From Bacillus sp. A301a_S52 (lineage in GTDB: Bacteria > Bacillota > Bacilli > Bacillales > Salisediminibacteriaceae), in contig JABXYP010000001.1 in assembly GCA_024701455.1 (NCBI GenBank), positions 3,476,001 through 3,540,000 on the forward strand: a stretch of 64,000 bases of DNA, given 5' to 3'. The notes under the pieces are model-generated. The model did no database searches and was not told the DNA's origin. It saw nothing but the letters and a program-made list of their open reading frames with translations. This document shows positions 25,174 through 32,955 of the stretch, piece after piece (position 1 is the stretch's first letter; every line of letters starts with the position of its first letter). The translations under genes were made by a program, and so were the position numbers.

Positions 25174-25206
25174 AGAAGAGGCGTGCTTGATACGTCTCTT
25201 CTTTTT
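25174..25206 (+). terminator. Terminator-like hairpin pointing to the plus strand
   Basis: AGAAGAGGCGT pairs with ACGTCTCTTCT (one G-T pair) and the plus strand continues with TTTTTAA, whereas the minus strand continues with AAAAGG. It therefore looks like a plus-strand terminator although no plus-strand gene ends here. It sits 6 bases beyond the alaT stop codon, and could simply be an imperfect alaT terminator. Confidence 0.45.
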
Positions 25207-25211
25207 AATGG

Positions 25212-26405
25212 TTACCTAATACCGACTTGTGTATTTTTTAAAAAGAGATCAATTCGATCTACCGCTTCCTCTAATTGTTTCATTGAGGCGGCATATGAAC
25301 AACGGATATATCCTTCACCACCAGCTCCAAATACATGCCCAGGAACAACAGCAACCTTTTGTGACATTAATAGCTGTTCAGCAAAGGATTCAGAAGATAA
25401 ACCAGTACTTTGGATTGACGGAAACACATAAAAAGCGCCTCCGGGCATATGGCAGGAAAGACCGATTTCTCGTAACGACTTAACGAAGTAATTCCGGCGT
25501 TGTCGGTAGCTGACAATCATTTCTTCCATCTCATCTTGCGTATTAGTTAATGCTTCAAGAGCAGCATATTGTGCCATCGTAGACGCACACATCATCGCAT
25601 ATTGATGAATTTTTAGCATTGCACTAGCATAGGGCTCTGGAGCCGCAATATACCCAACACGCCACCCAGTCATGGCAAATGCCTTTGAAAAACCAGAAAT
25701 AAGTATCGTTCTTTCTCTCATCCCCACTGCATTAGGGACACTAGCATGAGATGTATCATAAGTTAGTTCAGCATAAATCTCGTCAGATATAACGATGAGA
25801 TCATGTTTTACGACTACTTTTGCTACATCTTCTAATGCACTCTCACTTAGGACAGCGCCTGTTGGATTATTAGGAAATGACAGCATGATCGCTTTCGTCC
25901 GCTCTGTTATTTTATCAGCCACATCACTAGCCTTTAGTTCAAAATGATTTTCAGCTTTTACAGGGACTGATACTGGAATTCCTCCCATCAGAGAAACGAG
26001 CGGTGCATAAGCTACAAAGCATGGCTCTACTATAAGCACCTCATCTCCAGGGTCAATAACTGCTCTTAAAGCTAAGTCGATACCCTCACTAGCCCCTACG
26101 GTTACGACAATTTCATTTTTCGGATTATACGAAAGTGTGAAGCGACGATGTAAATAATCAGAGATTGCGTCTCTTAATTCCATTAAGCCTGCGTTTGCTG
26201 TATAAGCAGTAATTCCACGCTCTAGAGAATGAATACTCGCTTCTCTTACGTTCCACGGCGTAGTAAAATCTGGTTCTCCAACCCCTAGAGATATGATATT
26301 TTCCATTGACGATGCAAGGTCAAAAAAGCGTCTAATACCTGATGGTTGAATTCGCCTAACTCCTTGTGACAATTTAGGTTCATGCTCAGTTTTAATGATT
26401 GTCAT
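25212..26405 (-). CDS. alaT: AlaT, PLP-dependent aminotransferase
   Basis: A 397-residue class I/II aminotransferase (aspartate aminotransferase fold). PLP features: N in SFPNNPTGAVL, D-x-Y in ISDEIYAELTY, Schiff-base lysine in SGFSKAFAMTGWRVGY (about residue 236), and the substrate-binding arginine in GEGYIRCSYA. In B. subtilis AlaT (YugH) transaminates pyruvate to alanine and is controlled by AlaR. The start codon overlaps the alaR stop by four bases (ATGA), so the two are translationally coupled. Confidence 0.92.
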   Translation of the reverse strand: MTIIKTEHEPKLSQGVRRIQPSGIRRFFDLASSMENIISLGVGEPDFTTPWNVREASIHSLERGITAYTANAGLMELRDAISDYLHRRFTLSYNPKNEIVVTVGASEGIDLALRAVIDPGDEVLIVEPCFVAYAPLVSLMGGIPVSVPVKAENHFELKASDVADKITERTKAIMLSFPNNPTGAVLSESALEDVAKVVVKHDLIVISDEIYAELTYDTSHASVPNAVGMRERTILISGFSKAFAMTGWRVGYIAAPEPYASAMLKIHQYAMMCASTMAQYAALEALTNTQDEMEEMIVSYRQRRNYFVKSLREIGLSCHMPGGAFYVFPSIQSTGLSSESFAEQLLMSQKVAVVPGHVFGAGGEGYIRCSYAASMKQLEEAVDRIDLFLKNTQVGIR

Positions 26406-26899
26406 GGTGAAACCACCATTCTATGATCATCATCATCGTCCTCTGTAAAAATAACCCCATCGTGTTTATATTTTTTTAATTGAAAATGCGTTGTTGTGGA
26501 AATAACGGAATCCAATGTGGATAATTTCTCAGAAACGAACTGGGCCACCTCAGACATGGATTTACCTTCGATAGCTACCGAAAGATCGTATGTTCCTGAC
26601 ATAAGATACAACGCTTTTACCTCTTTAAATCGATAAATCCTTTCGGCGACAGCATCAAATCCAACGCCCCGTTTAGGCGTCACCTTCACGTCGATCATCG
26701 CAGTAACATTTTCTTGGATATCTGTTTTAGTCCAATCAATTAATGCAGAATAGCCTAGAATAATTTTTTGTTCTTCCAAGCTTCTAAGCATGTCTTCTAC
26801 ATCATCGATCGTTGTATCAAGCATTTTCGCTAGGTGATGACTCTCCATTCTGCCTTCTTTTTCGATTAAACTGAGCAACTCCTGTTCTTTTTCTTTCAT
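26402..26899 (-). CDS. alaR: AlaR, Lrp/AsnC family regulator
   Basis: A 165-residue feast/famine regulator: N-terminal helix-turn-helix (MESHHLAKMLDTTIDDVEDMLRSLEEQKII) and a C-terminal RAM ligand domain (VTAMIDVKVTPKRGVGFDAVAERI ... LYLMSGTYDLSVAIEG). In B. subtilis the alanine-responsive regulator AlaR activates alaT. Distinctive tail rich in aspartate (TEDDDDDHRMVV). It is the first gene of the alaR-alaT operon and is divergent from the cysteine hydrolase gene, with about 165 bases between. Confidence 0.92.
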   Translation of the reverse strand: MKEKEQELLSLIEKEGRMESHHLAKMLDTTIDDVEDMLRSLEEQKIILGYSALIDWTKTDIQENVTAMIDVKVTPKRGVGFDAVAERIYRFKEVKALYLMSGTYDLSVAIEGKSMSEVAQFVSEKLSTLDSVISTTTHFQLKKYKHDGVIFTEDDDDDHRMVVSP

Positions 26900-27064
26900 G
26901 TTGCTTACCTCCCAATAATCTACATAAACATCGTTTTATTTAATATTAAAAGGGAATTCTATTACAAAGTCTAGACCTCCCGAAATGATAATTTTCTGAT
27001 TCACTATATTCTACATGACAGTGAGTGTTCATACCAGACATATTTTTGCAAAGGAGATGGAAAA

Positions 27065-27676
27065 ATGAGTGAAAAAAATAGCCATCCACATGTCCATGAT
27101 TATGAACATGTGGCTTTATTGTTTGTTGATATGATCAGTGATTTTTCATTTGAAGACGGGGAAAGACTTTTTCCACATACACTAAAAGCTGCGAAGAAAA
27201 TGGCTAAGTTAAAAACGCGTGCTAAAGAGCTTAACATCCCTATTTTATACGTTAATGACAATTACGGCAGATGGCAATCCGATTTCCCCGGGATTGTAGA
27301 AGAGATGAAGCAAAGCGAGCAAGGTAAGAAAATCCTCCATCTTCTACAACCTGATGATGATGACTACTTTATTTTAAAACCGCAATACTCTGCTTTTTTT
27401 ATGACCCCACTCGAATTATTACTTAACTATTTAAATGTGAAGTCGCTCATTATTTGTGGTGTGGCTGGTAATATGTGTATACATTTCACAGCAAATGATG
27501 CGTTTATGCGAGGATACAAACTCTATATTCCATCTGATTGTACCGCTTCTAATTCTAGAGAAGAAAACGACAAAGCTCTTCACTTAATGGCACATGTCCT
27601 AAAAGCCACTATTCAGCCCTCAGAAGAGCTTGATTTAGAAGCAATAAAATATGAATGGCGCCAGCTGAAAAGTTAA
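27065..27676 (+). CDS. Cysteine hydrolase (isochorismatase-like)
   Basis: A 203-residue isochorismatase-superfamily hydrolase with the catalytic triad D22 (LLFVDMISDF), K105 (FILKPQYSAF) and C138 (CGVAGNMCIHFT), preceded by the family cis-peptide at VAG. Relatives are nicotinamidases and pyrazinamidase-like or N-carbamoyl amidases; the substrate is not determined. The N-terminus is histidine-rich (SHPHVHDYEH). Site AAAGGAGATGG before the ATG. Single gene closed by a terminator at 27837. Confidence 0.85.
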   Translation: MSEKNSHPHVHDYEHVALLFVDMISDFSFEDGERLFPHTLKAAKKMAKLKTRAKELNIPILYVNDNYGRWQSDFPGIVEEMKQSEQGKKILHLLQPDDDDYFILKPQYSAFFMTPLELLLNYLNVKSLIICGVAGNMCIHFTANDAFMRGYKLYIPSDCTASNSREENDKALHLMAHVLKATIQPSEELDLEAIKYEWRQLKS

Positions 27677-27836
27677 TTTTCGCCCTTCCGTTATGCTAGA
27701 TCATGATAGGAATAAAAGTATTTGATACACCACATCCATCTCTTTACCTTGTTAAATGGATAAGTTATAATAATCCTATACCCATAGTGTTAATTAACAC
27801 TTTGCCATGTTCACCACTCATTTGCCAATAATGGCA

Positions 27837-27874
27837 AAAGACCCCCGGACGTATCCGCGGGTCCTTTTTTTACT
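27837..27874. terminator. Bidirectional terminator
   Basis: AAAGACCCCCGGAC and its near complement CCGCGGGTCCTTTT with loop GTAT; T-runs in both directions, between the convergent cysteine hydrolase and fixX. Confidence 0.85.
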
Positions 27875-28156
27875 TTATGCCAGCCTAAAGACAACACCAT
27901 GTCCTCCTTTCGGGTATTCCCATTTTATATTTTCATGCGGACAACCAATTCTGCAGCTTCCACACTCATGACAGCCTTCATAGCCTACAAACATCCGGTC
28001 ACCTTCCCATTTATACACTTCACCAGGGCAAAACAGTGTACAGGCTTTATCGGGGCATGCAGTAGCACAAAGATCATGATTCAACACTTCTAGGTGTGAT
28101 TTTTTATCACAGTTAAAGCGAATGAGATACTGTTTGTCTTCCAATGTTTTCGCCAT
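27875..28156 (-). CDS. fixX: FixX, ferredoxin-like protein
   Basis: A 93-residue ferredoxin of the FixX/ETF-QO iron-sulphur family. It has eight cysteines in two groups, C30/C34/C39/C43 (CATACPDKACTLFCP) and C62/C65/C68/C72 (CHECGSCRIGCP), plus C16, enough for two [4Fe-4S] clusters; the E. coli FixX has far fewer. The terminal GGHGVVFRLA is typical. It would pass electrons between the flavoprotein FixC and an acceptor. It starts two bases after the fixC stop and is last in the fixABCX operon. Confidence 0.9.
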   Translation of the reverse strand: MAKTLEDKQYLIRFNCDKKSHLEVLNHDLCATACPDKACTLFCPGEVYKWEGDRMFVGYEGCHECGSCRIGCPHENIKWEYPKGGHGVVFRLA

Positions 28157-28158
28157 AA

Positions 28159-29454
28159 TTATTTCACCGCCTTCCAGGCTCTGTACATATCTTTAGCTAA
28201 ACCAATCTTCCCTCTTCCTGCCGTCATTTTTGCCATAATTTTTTTCTGTTTTTCTCGTTTAGGTGTGCCATCTACCGAGAAGAAGGCATGCATGGCTTCG
28301 TTCATTAATGGAATATATTCTTGGAAATATTGAGGATTTTCTTCAAATGTATGGGCAGCATCTTTATATTTTTTAAGATCTTTTCCAATGAAACTGTCAT
28401 AAATATTGGTTCGATAACTGTCAAGTGTTCGCTCGGAAAAATCATCTGTTTTCTTTGCTTCTATGATTGTTTCAGCAGCCATTTTTCCTGACGCCATTGC
28501 CATATTAGAGCCTTCTCGATGGATAGCATTAACAAACTGCGCAGCATCCCCTGCAACCATAACACCGTTCCCTACAAGTTTAGGAATAGCATGATAGCCA
28601 CCTTCTGGAATTAAATGGGCTAAATATTCCTGTGTTTCCGAACCTTCTATATAAGGTTGAATCATTGGGTGCTCTTTTAAGCGATCCAACAGTTCATAAG
28701 GCTTTAGTTTTTTCTTTACCATGCCTGATAACGTGGTACCAACGCCGATATTAACGCTATCCTTATTTGTATACAAGAAGCCTGTGCCTAAAATTCCTTG
28801 AGTAGCATCTCCGAATATTTCAACAGAAACTCCCTGATCATCTTTAATATTGAATCGTTCGTTGATGACCTTCTTTTGGATTTTCAATACTTCCATAACG
28901 GTTAAAGCGACTTCGTTTGGTTTCCATTCTTTATGAAAACCGAGCTGCTTTGCAAGTAATGAGTTCACTCCGTCAGCTAATACAACAACGTCTGCATAAA
29001 TGTCGCCATCGGGACGATCTGTTTTAACACCAATCACTTTGTCATTCTCGACAAGGCATTCTGTCACAACCGTTTCATTAATGAGAAGTGCTCCCTGCTC
29101 TACCGCTTTATCAGCAAACCATTTATCAAATTTCGCTCTGAGAACCGTAAAATTGTTAAAAGGCTCCTTCCCCCATTCCAAACCTTTATAACTAGTCGTC
29201 ACCATCGATTCTTTATCTAAAAACCAGAAACGTTGCTCCACGACAGGTCGCTCTATTGGGGCTTCCTTCCAAAATTCTGGTATGATTTCTTCTAATTGTT
29301 TTCTGTAAAGAATCCCTCCCATGACATTTTTCGCCCCCGGATATTCACCTCTTTCAATAAGAAGAACCTTTAAACCATTTTTTGCTGCAGTATATGCACA
29401 ACTTGTTCCTGCGGGCCCGGCTCCTACAACGATCACATCAAATTTTTCAGACAT
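28159..29454 (-). CDS. fixC: FixC, FAD-dependent ETF-quinone oxidoreductase-like protein
   Basis: A 431-residue FAD flavoprotein of the FixC/ETF-QO family. FAD-binding VVGAGPAGTSCAYTAAKNG at residues 9-27 and ERGEYPGAKNVMGG; the GVMVAGDAAQFVNAIHREGSN motif near residue 310 contacts the flavin. It is expected to transfer electrons from the FixAB ETF to quinone. It overlaps the fixB stop by 8 bases and is followed by fixX with a two-base gap, so all four genes are coupled. Confidence 0.92.
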   Translation of the reverse strand: MSEKFDVIVVGAGPAGTSCAYTAAKNGLKVLLIERGEYPGAKNVMGGILYRKQLEEIIPEFWKEAPIERPVVEQRFWFLDKESMVTTSYKGLEWGKEPFNNFTVLRAKFDKWFADKAVEQGALLINETVVTECLVENDKVIGVKTDRPDGDIYADVVVLADGVNSLLAKQLGFHKEWKPNEVALTVMEVLKIQKKVINERFNIKDDQGVSVEIFGDATQGILGTGFLYTNKDSVNIGVGTTLSGMVKKKLKPYELLDRLKEHPMIQPYIEGSETQEYLAHLIPEGGYHAIPKLVGNGVMVAGDAAQFVNAIHREGSNMAMASGKMAAETIIEAKKTDDFSERTLDSYRTNIYDSFIGKDLKKYKDAAHTFEENPQYFQEYIPLMNEAMHAFFSVDGTPKREKQKKIMAKMTAGRGKIGLAKDMYRAWKAVK

Positions 29455-30490
29455 CAGCTGTCACTCCCCCTGCTTCTTCTCCTGCTAACTGAGTTCGAAA
29501 GGCCTGTGTTAGCATAGGCACGATTTCAAATGCATCAGCCACGACACCAACATGTGCAGCATTAAAAATAGCAGCGTCAGGATCGTTATTAATGGCGATT
29601 ATTAAGTCTGAATTCTGCATGCCAACAATATGTTGAACAGCCCCAGAGATGCCTATAGCGATATACAGCTTTGGTGTAACGGTTAACCCCGTTTGCCCAA
29701 CCTGATGATCATGTCCACAAAGCCCCGCTTCGACAATATCTCTACTCGCACCTACGGAAGCGCCTAAAGCATCAGCTAATTCCTTGACCATCTGGAATCC
29801 TTTTTCGTCTTTAATCCCTTTTCCTGCTGCTACGATAATATCTGCTTCCTCCAAATTAACTGCCTTTTTAGCCTCCCTTACAATTTCAATAACCTTTGTT
29901 CGGAGAGTGTCCTCTTTTAAAGAAATAGCTTCAGAAATGAGTTCAACAGTCCCTTCTCTTTGCCAATCAGGATCTGGTTTTTTCATTACTTTTGGCCTAA
30001 CAGTAGCCATTTGAGGACGATGTTTTTTACAGAGAATAGTGGCCATAATATTGCCGCCAAATGCTGGCCTGCTCGCCTCAAATAAGCGCTTCTCAACATT
30101 AATATCCAATAACGTCGTATCGGCTGTAAGCCCCGTCATCACTTCTGTAGCTACCGCACTGGCAAGGTCTTTTCCATTGGCTGTTGCCCCATAAAGGATA
30201 ATTTCAGGCTTGTATTTTCTAACTAAATCCCCTGTCGCTTTCATATATGTTTCTGTACGATAATCTTTTAAAATAGAATCCTCAATCACATACACTTTGT
30301 CTGCACCGTATGCATATAAACTTTTTGCTGGTTCAGTTACGTGATCACCTAATATAAAACCACACAATTTAACGTCAAGCTTGTCAGCTAGCTCCCTTCC
30401 AGCACCAAGCAATTCTAACCCAACATCAATAATTTGACTGTCTCGTTGTTCAATGAACACCCATACGTCCTTATACTCCTCAATATTCAT
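29447..30490 (-). CDS. fixB: FixB, electron transfer flavoprotein alpha subunit
   Basis: A 347-residue ETF alpha subunit. The C-terminal FAD-binding ETF_alpha signature is clear (GLCGHDHQVGQTGLTV..., LYIAIGISGAVQHIVGM, AINNDPDAAIF). The N-terminal Rossmann-like domain begins VWVFIEQRDSQIIDVGLELL. With FixA it forms the ETF that carries two flavins; in FixABCX complexes it bifurcates electrons from NADH to quinone and a low-potential ferredoxin. Starts with an ATGA overlap on the fixA stop. Confidence 0.93.
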   Translation of the reverse strand: MNIEEYKDVWVFIEQRDSQIIDVGLELLGAGRELADKLDVKLCGFILGDHVTEPAKSLYAYGADKVYVIEDSILKDYRTETYMKATGDLVRKYKPEIILYGATANGKDLASAVATEVMTGLTADTTLLDINVEKRLFEASRPAFGGNIMATILCKKHRPQMATVRPKVMKKPDPDWQREGTVELISEAISLKEDTLRTKVIEIVREAKKAVNLEEADIIVAAGKGIKDEKGFQMVKELADALGASVGASRDIVEAGLCGHDHQVGQTGLTVTPKLYIAIGISGAVQHIVGMQNSDLIIAINNDPDAAIFNAAHVGVVADAFEIVPMLTQAFRTQLAGEEAGGVTADV

Positions 30491-31317
30491 GTTGACTCCC
30501 CTCCCTTCACACTGAATAATTCTCTTTTTTCAAGGGTGATGGTCAGTAATTGCTCAACTTGCTCTTCAACTGTTCCTCCAATCATGTCCGCACCCGAACT
30601 TTTTTCCGGCGGCCACATTTTCCCAACAATTGTAGGAGACCCTTTTAACCCTAACTGTTTGACATCAACATCATTCAAATCATCTACTGTCCATACTATT
30701 GGCTCATACCTAGCAGCTTTAATCATATTAGGAAGTGGTGAATATGCGACTTCATTAATTTCTTTTTCTACAGTAAGTAGACATGGTAACTTTGATTGGA
30801 TACGTTCATAACCATGTTCAATTTTGCGATGAACAATAATACTTCCTTCATCAGTGTCCACTTTTTCTACACGTATGACATTTGTTAGTGGCGGTATTTC
30901 CATACGGCGAGCAATACCAGGCCCCACTTGTCCTGTATCACCATCAATCGCATGTTTACCACATAATACGAGATCAAGACCTTCTTCCTTAATTAACTTT
31001 TCAATTGCTTTATAAAGCGCATAACTTGTAGCAAGGGTATCTGCCCCAGCAAATCGCCGGTCGGAAATTAAATAGCCTTTATCAGCCCCTATTTCGATAC
31101 ATTTCTTAATAGCTATTCTCGCTTGAGGTGGGCCCATCGATAGAACGATGACTTTTCCACCATGTTGTTCAGTTAGACGCACCGCTTCCTCCACTGCGTG
31201 GGCATCATAAGGGTTTAATATAGCTGGTGCACTGGAGCGGTCAAGTGTATTCGTCTTCGGGTTTACTTTAATGATCTTCGTATCCGGAACTTGCTTAATA
31301 CAAACTAGAACATTCAT
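30487..31317 (-). CDS. fixA: FixA, electron transfer flavoprotein beta subunit
   Basis: A 276-residue ETF beta subunit, starting MNVLVCIKQVPDTKIIKVNP. The start is chosen because AAAAGAGGGGGG lies before this ATG; a frame open further to 31341 has no site. The conserved LNPYDAHAVEEAVRL, CGKHAIDGDTGQVGP, and the ETF_beta motif (VEKEINEVAYSPLPNMIKA) are visible. First gene of the operon; 1.6 kb of noncoding repeats lie upstream, including a cre-like site at 31943. Confidence 0.93.
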   Translation of the reverse strand: MNVLVCIKQVPDTKIIKVNPKTNTLDRSSAPAILNPYDAHAVEEAVRLTEQHGGKVIVLSMGPPQARIAIKKCIEIGADKGYLISDRRFAGADTLATSYALYKAIEKLIKEEGLDLVLCGKHAIDGDTGQVGPGIARRMEIPPLTNVIRVEKVDTDEGSIIVHRKIEHGYERIQSKLPCLLTVEKEINEVAYSPLPNMIKAARYEPIVWTVDDLNDVDVKQLGLKGSPTIVGKMWPPEKSSGADMIGGTVEEQVEQLLTITLEKRELFSVKGGEST

Positions 31318-32049
31318 GAAATTCCCCCCTCTTTTCACCAATAATTTATGAACCGGATTTCAAATCCTCTTAATTAAACAGGACGTCCGATTCACAGTTT
31401 CATAGTCTCTACACTGTTAAGGATGTTATCATTCATTTGTTCAAAGTTTCACGAATAACCTCGTTCTAAATGACTATGGTATCCCCATAGTACTGTTTCT
31501 CACCGTCAACTATTAAAAGTGGATGTCTTCCCCTTTAATTGGGTTATCACAACACACTTATAAAAGGCTGTCATTTATCTATCCAGCTCTGTTTCGTCCC
31601 CCCTTCATGACTAAACTATTAAGAAATCCTTTCAAGCGCTATTTCAAAAAATGCTTTATCTCATCACTATTATGCAAGTAGGAGAATGATTAATCCTCAT
31701 TAAAACAGTAACGAGTAAAAAATGAGTTGGTGATAATTAGCACGATAAATTAAATGTGGTGAGTTAAGGATAAATAAGTTTTCTGTGTGCCTATCTCTAA
31801 GAGGAAATAACTACTAGTTGAATGCACGCGTGGAATAATGGTTGTAGGGACAGTATTTCTTCACCTTGATAATACCAGTATACTAAAAGGGTAATGAACC
31901 AATTCGTTTAAAAACTTTGTAAACTTACTAAACAGAAAGGTTTGAAAGCGATTTCTTTAATTTATTTATATCAAAAATAGTTTAAAGTAACAACCTATTT
32001 TTAAAATTTCGTCAATAACCATGTATACTGTCCTTCCCAAAAATATTGA
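31318..32049. other. Long noncoding region upstream of fixA
   Basis: About 730 bases with no gene. It contains a small hairpin at 31474-31490 (CTATGGTATCCCCATAG) and TGAAAGCGATTTCT at 31943-31956, which matches the CcpA cre consensus TGWAANCGNTNWCA except in the last base. I found no convincing sigma-A promoter and no TGGCAC-N5-TTGC (sigma-54) element upstream of fixA on the minus strand. Confidence 0.45.
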
Positions 32050-32676
32050 GACACTAGCATTGCATAAAGCTAAGCTTCAATCAGTGGGGGTTTTATTGCC
32101 CCTTAAGAGTGGGATAAATAATCATCATCATTTTCAGTTTTAATGATTCTAGTTGTGTGAACCAAAAAAGAAGTAACAGGTTAAGAATGGGTTTGGACGG
32201 GTTACCATCTTACTCATTATAAAGGACTTTTTCTTTCCATAACTAACTTTAATGAACATTAGCGACAAAAAAGACAACGTGAAACTCTAATACGACAGGC
32301 ATGTTATTAATAAAAAACTCGTTCACGCACTTTTTTATAAACTAATTCACCTCCTCTTTACCTGTAGATTAAGAAGTTTTGTCAATAATCGCATCATTAG
32401 CGAAAGTAAAATAAGCGGATATTTTCGGTTAAATGCAGTAGAAAGTCCATTTTCAGGAGTATAGGCGGAAGTTTTCCTATTATCTAAAGCAAAACGGCCC
32501 ATTCCTCAAATTTACCCGATCATTAGCGGAATTTCTCCGTCTATTTAAGCTATTCTCATGGCTAATAACTATTTAAGGGAATTTTCCCATCTATGTCCCA
32601 GATAGGTCCTTAACCTGTCCCCAACCAATAAAAGCAGCCTCTCACAATCCGAGAGGTGGGGATCCGCCTCTTTTTA
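32050..32676 (+). repeat. Long dispersed noncoding repeat LR, copy 2 (carries a 50-bp hairpin insert)
   Basis: Same orientation as copy 1, landmarks CACTAGCATTG, ATTTTCAGTTTTAATGATTC, GGTTTGGACGGGTTACC, AACATTAGCGACAAAA, then four CGGAAA-type palindromes. It is interrupted at an ATAAA by the 50-bp element at 32069-32118 that copies 1 and 3 lack. The right end holds two overlapping hairpins: CCTCTC with GAGAGG (32637-32655), and the latter AGAGG with CCTCT (32651-32672) followed by TTTTTATAAA, which resembles a terminator/anti-terminator pair on the plus strand. Confidence 0.8.
32069..32118 (+). repeat. Short hairpin element (HPE-s), copy J, inserted in LR copy 2
   Basis: Fifty bases, GCTAAGCTTCAATCAGTGGG... 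to ...AAGAGTGGGATAAA, preceded by ATAAA. Nearly identical to copy K at 53768-53817. In LR copy 1 the same place reads GCATTGTATAAATAATATC without the element. Confidence 0.85.
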
Positions 32677-32689
32677 TAAAGCCATATCT

Positions 32690-32811
32690 CAGATAAGCGT
32701 CCGTAAAACTCCCTGCTAGAGAAGAAAGCTAACGGACGCTAATCTCCGGATTGACTCAACGACCAATCAGTGAAAAAAGTAAGAAAACTGCCTTTGAATT
32801 GAAGAATCGTT
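32690..32811 (-). repeat. Hairpin element HPE, copy E (inverted, degenerate)
   Basis: On the minus strand: TTCACTGATTGGTCGTTGAG, then AGCGTCCGTTAGC and GGGAGTTTTACGGACGCTTA with TCTGAGAT. The left part of hairpin 1 is decayed. It directly follows LR copy 2. Confidence 0.75.
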
Positions 32812-32955
32812 TCAACATCCGCCTATTGAATAAAATATATCACCTATTATTCGTGTTATTGCTTTAAAACATCATTATGAAAATCAGCTCACATATTTAT
32901 ATGAAGCTCAATTCCTCCTTAATTAAAAGAGAATAATACAACTTTTAGAGCTTTC

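Noticed and set aside
24989..25483. Three overlapping plus-strand frames
   Set aside because: The first lies in a hairpin element and terminator region, the others are antisense to alaT.
31318..31700. Sigma-54 promoter for fixABCX
   Set aside because: No GG-N10-GC (-24/-12) element was found on the minus strand upstream of fixA.
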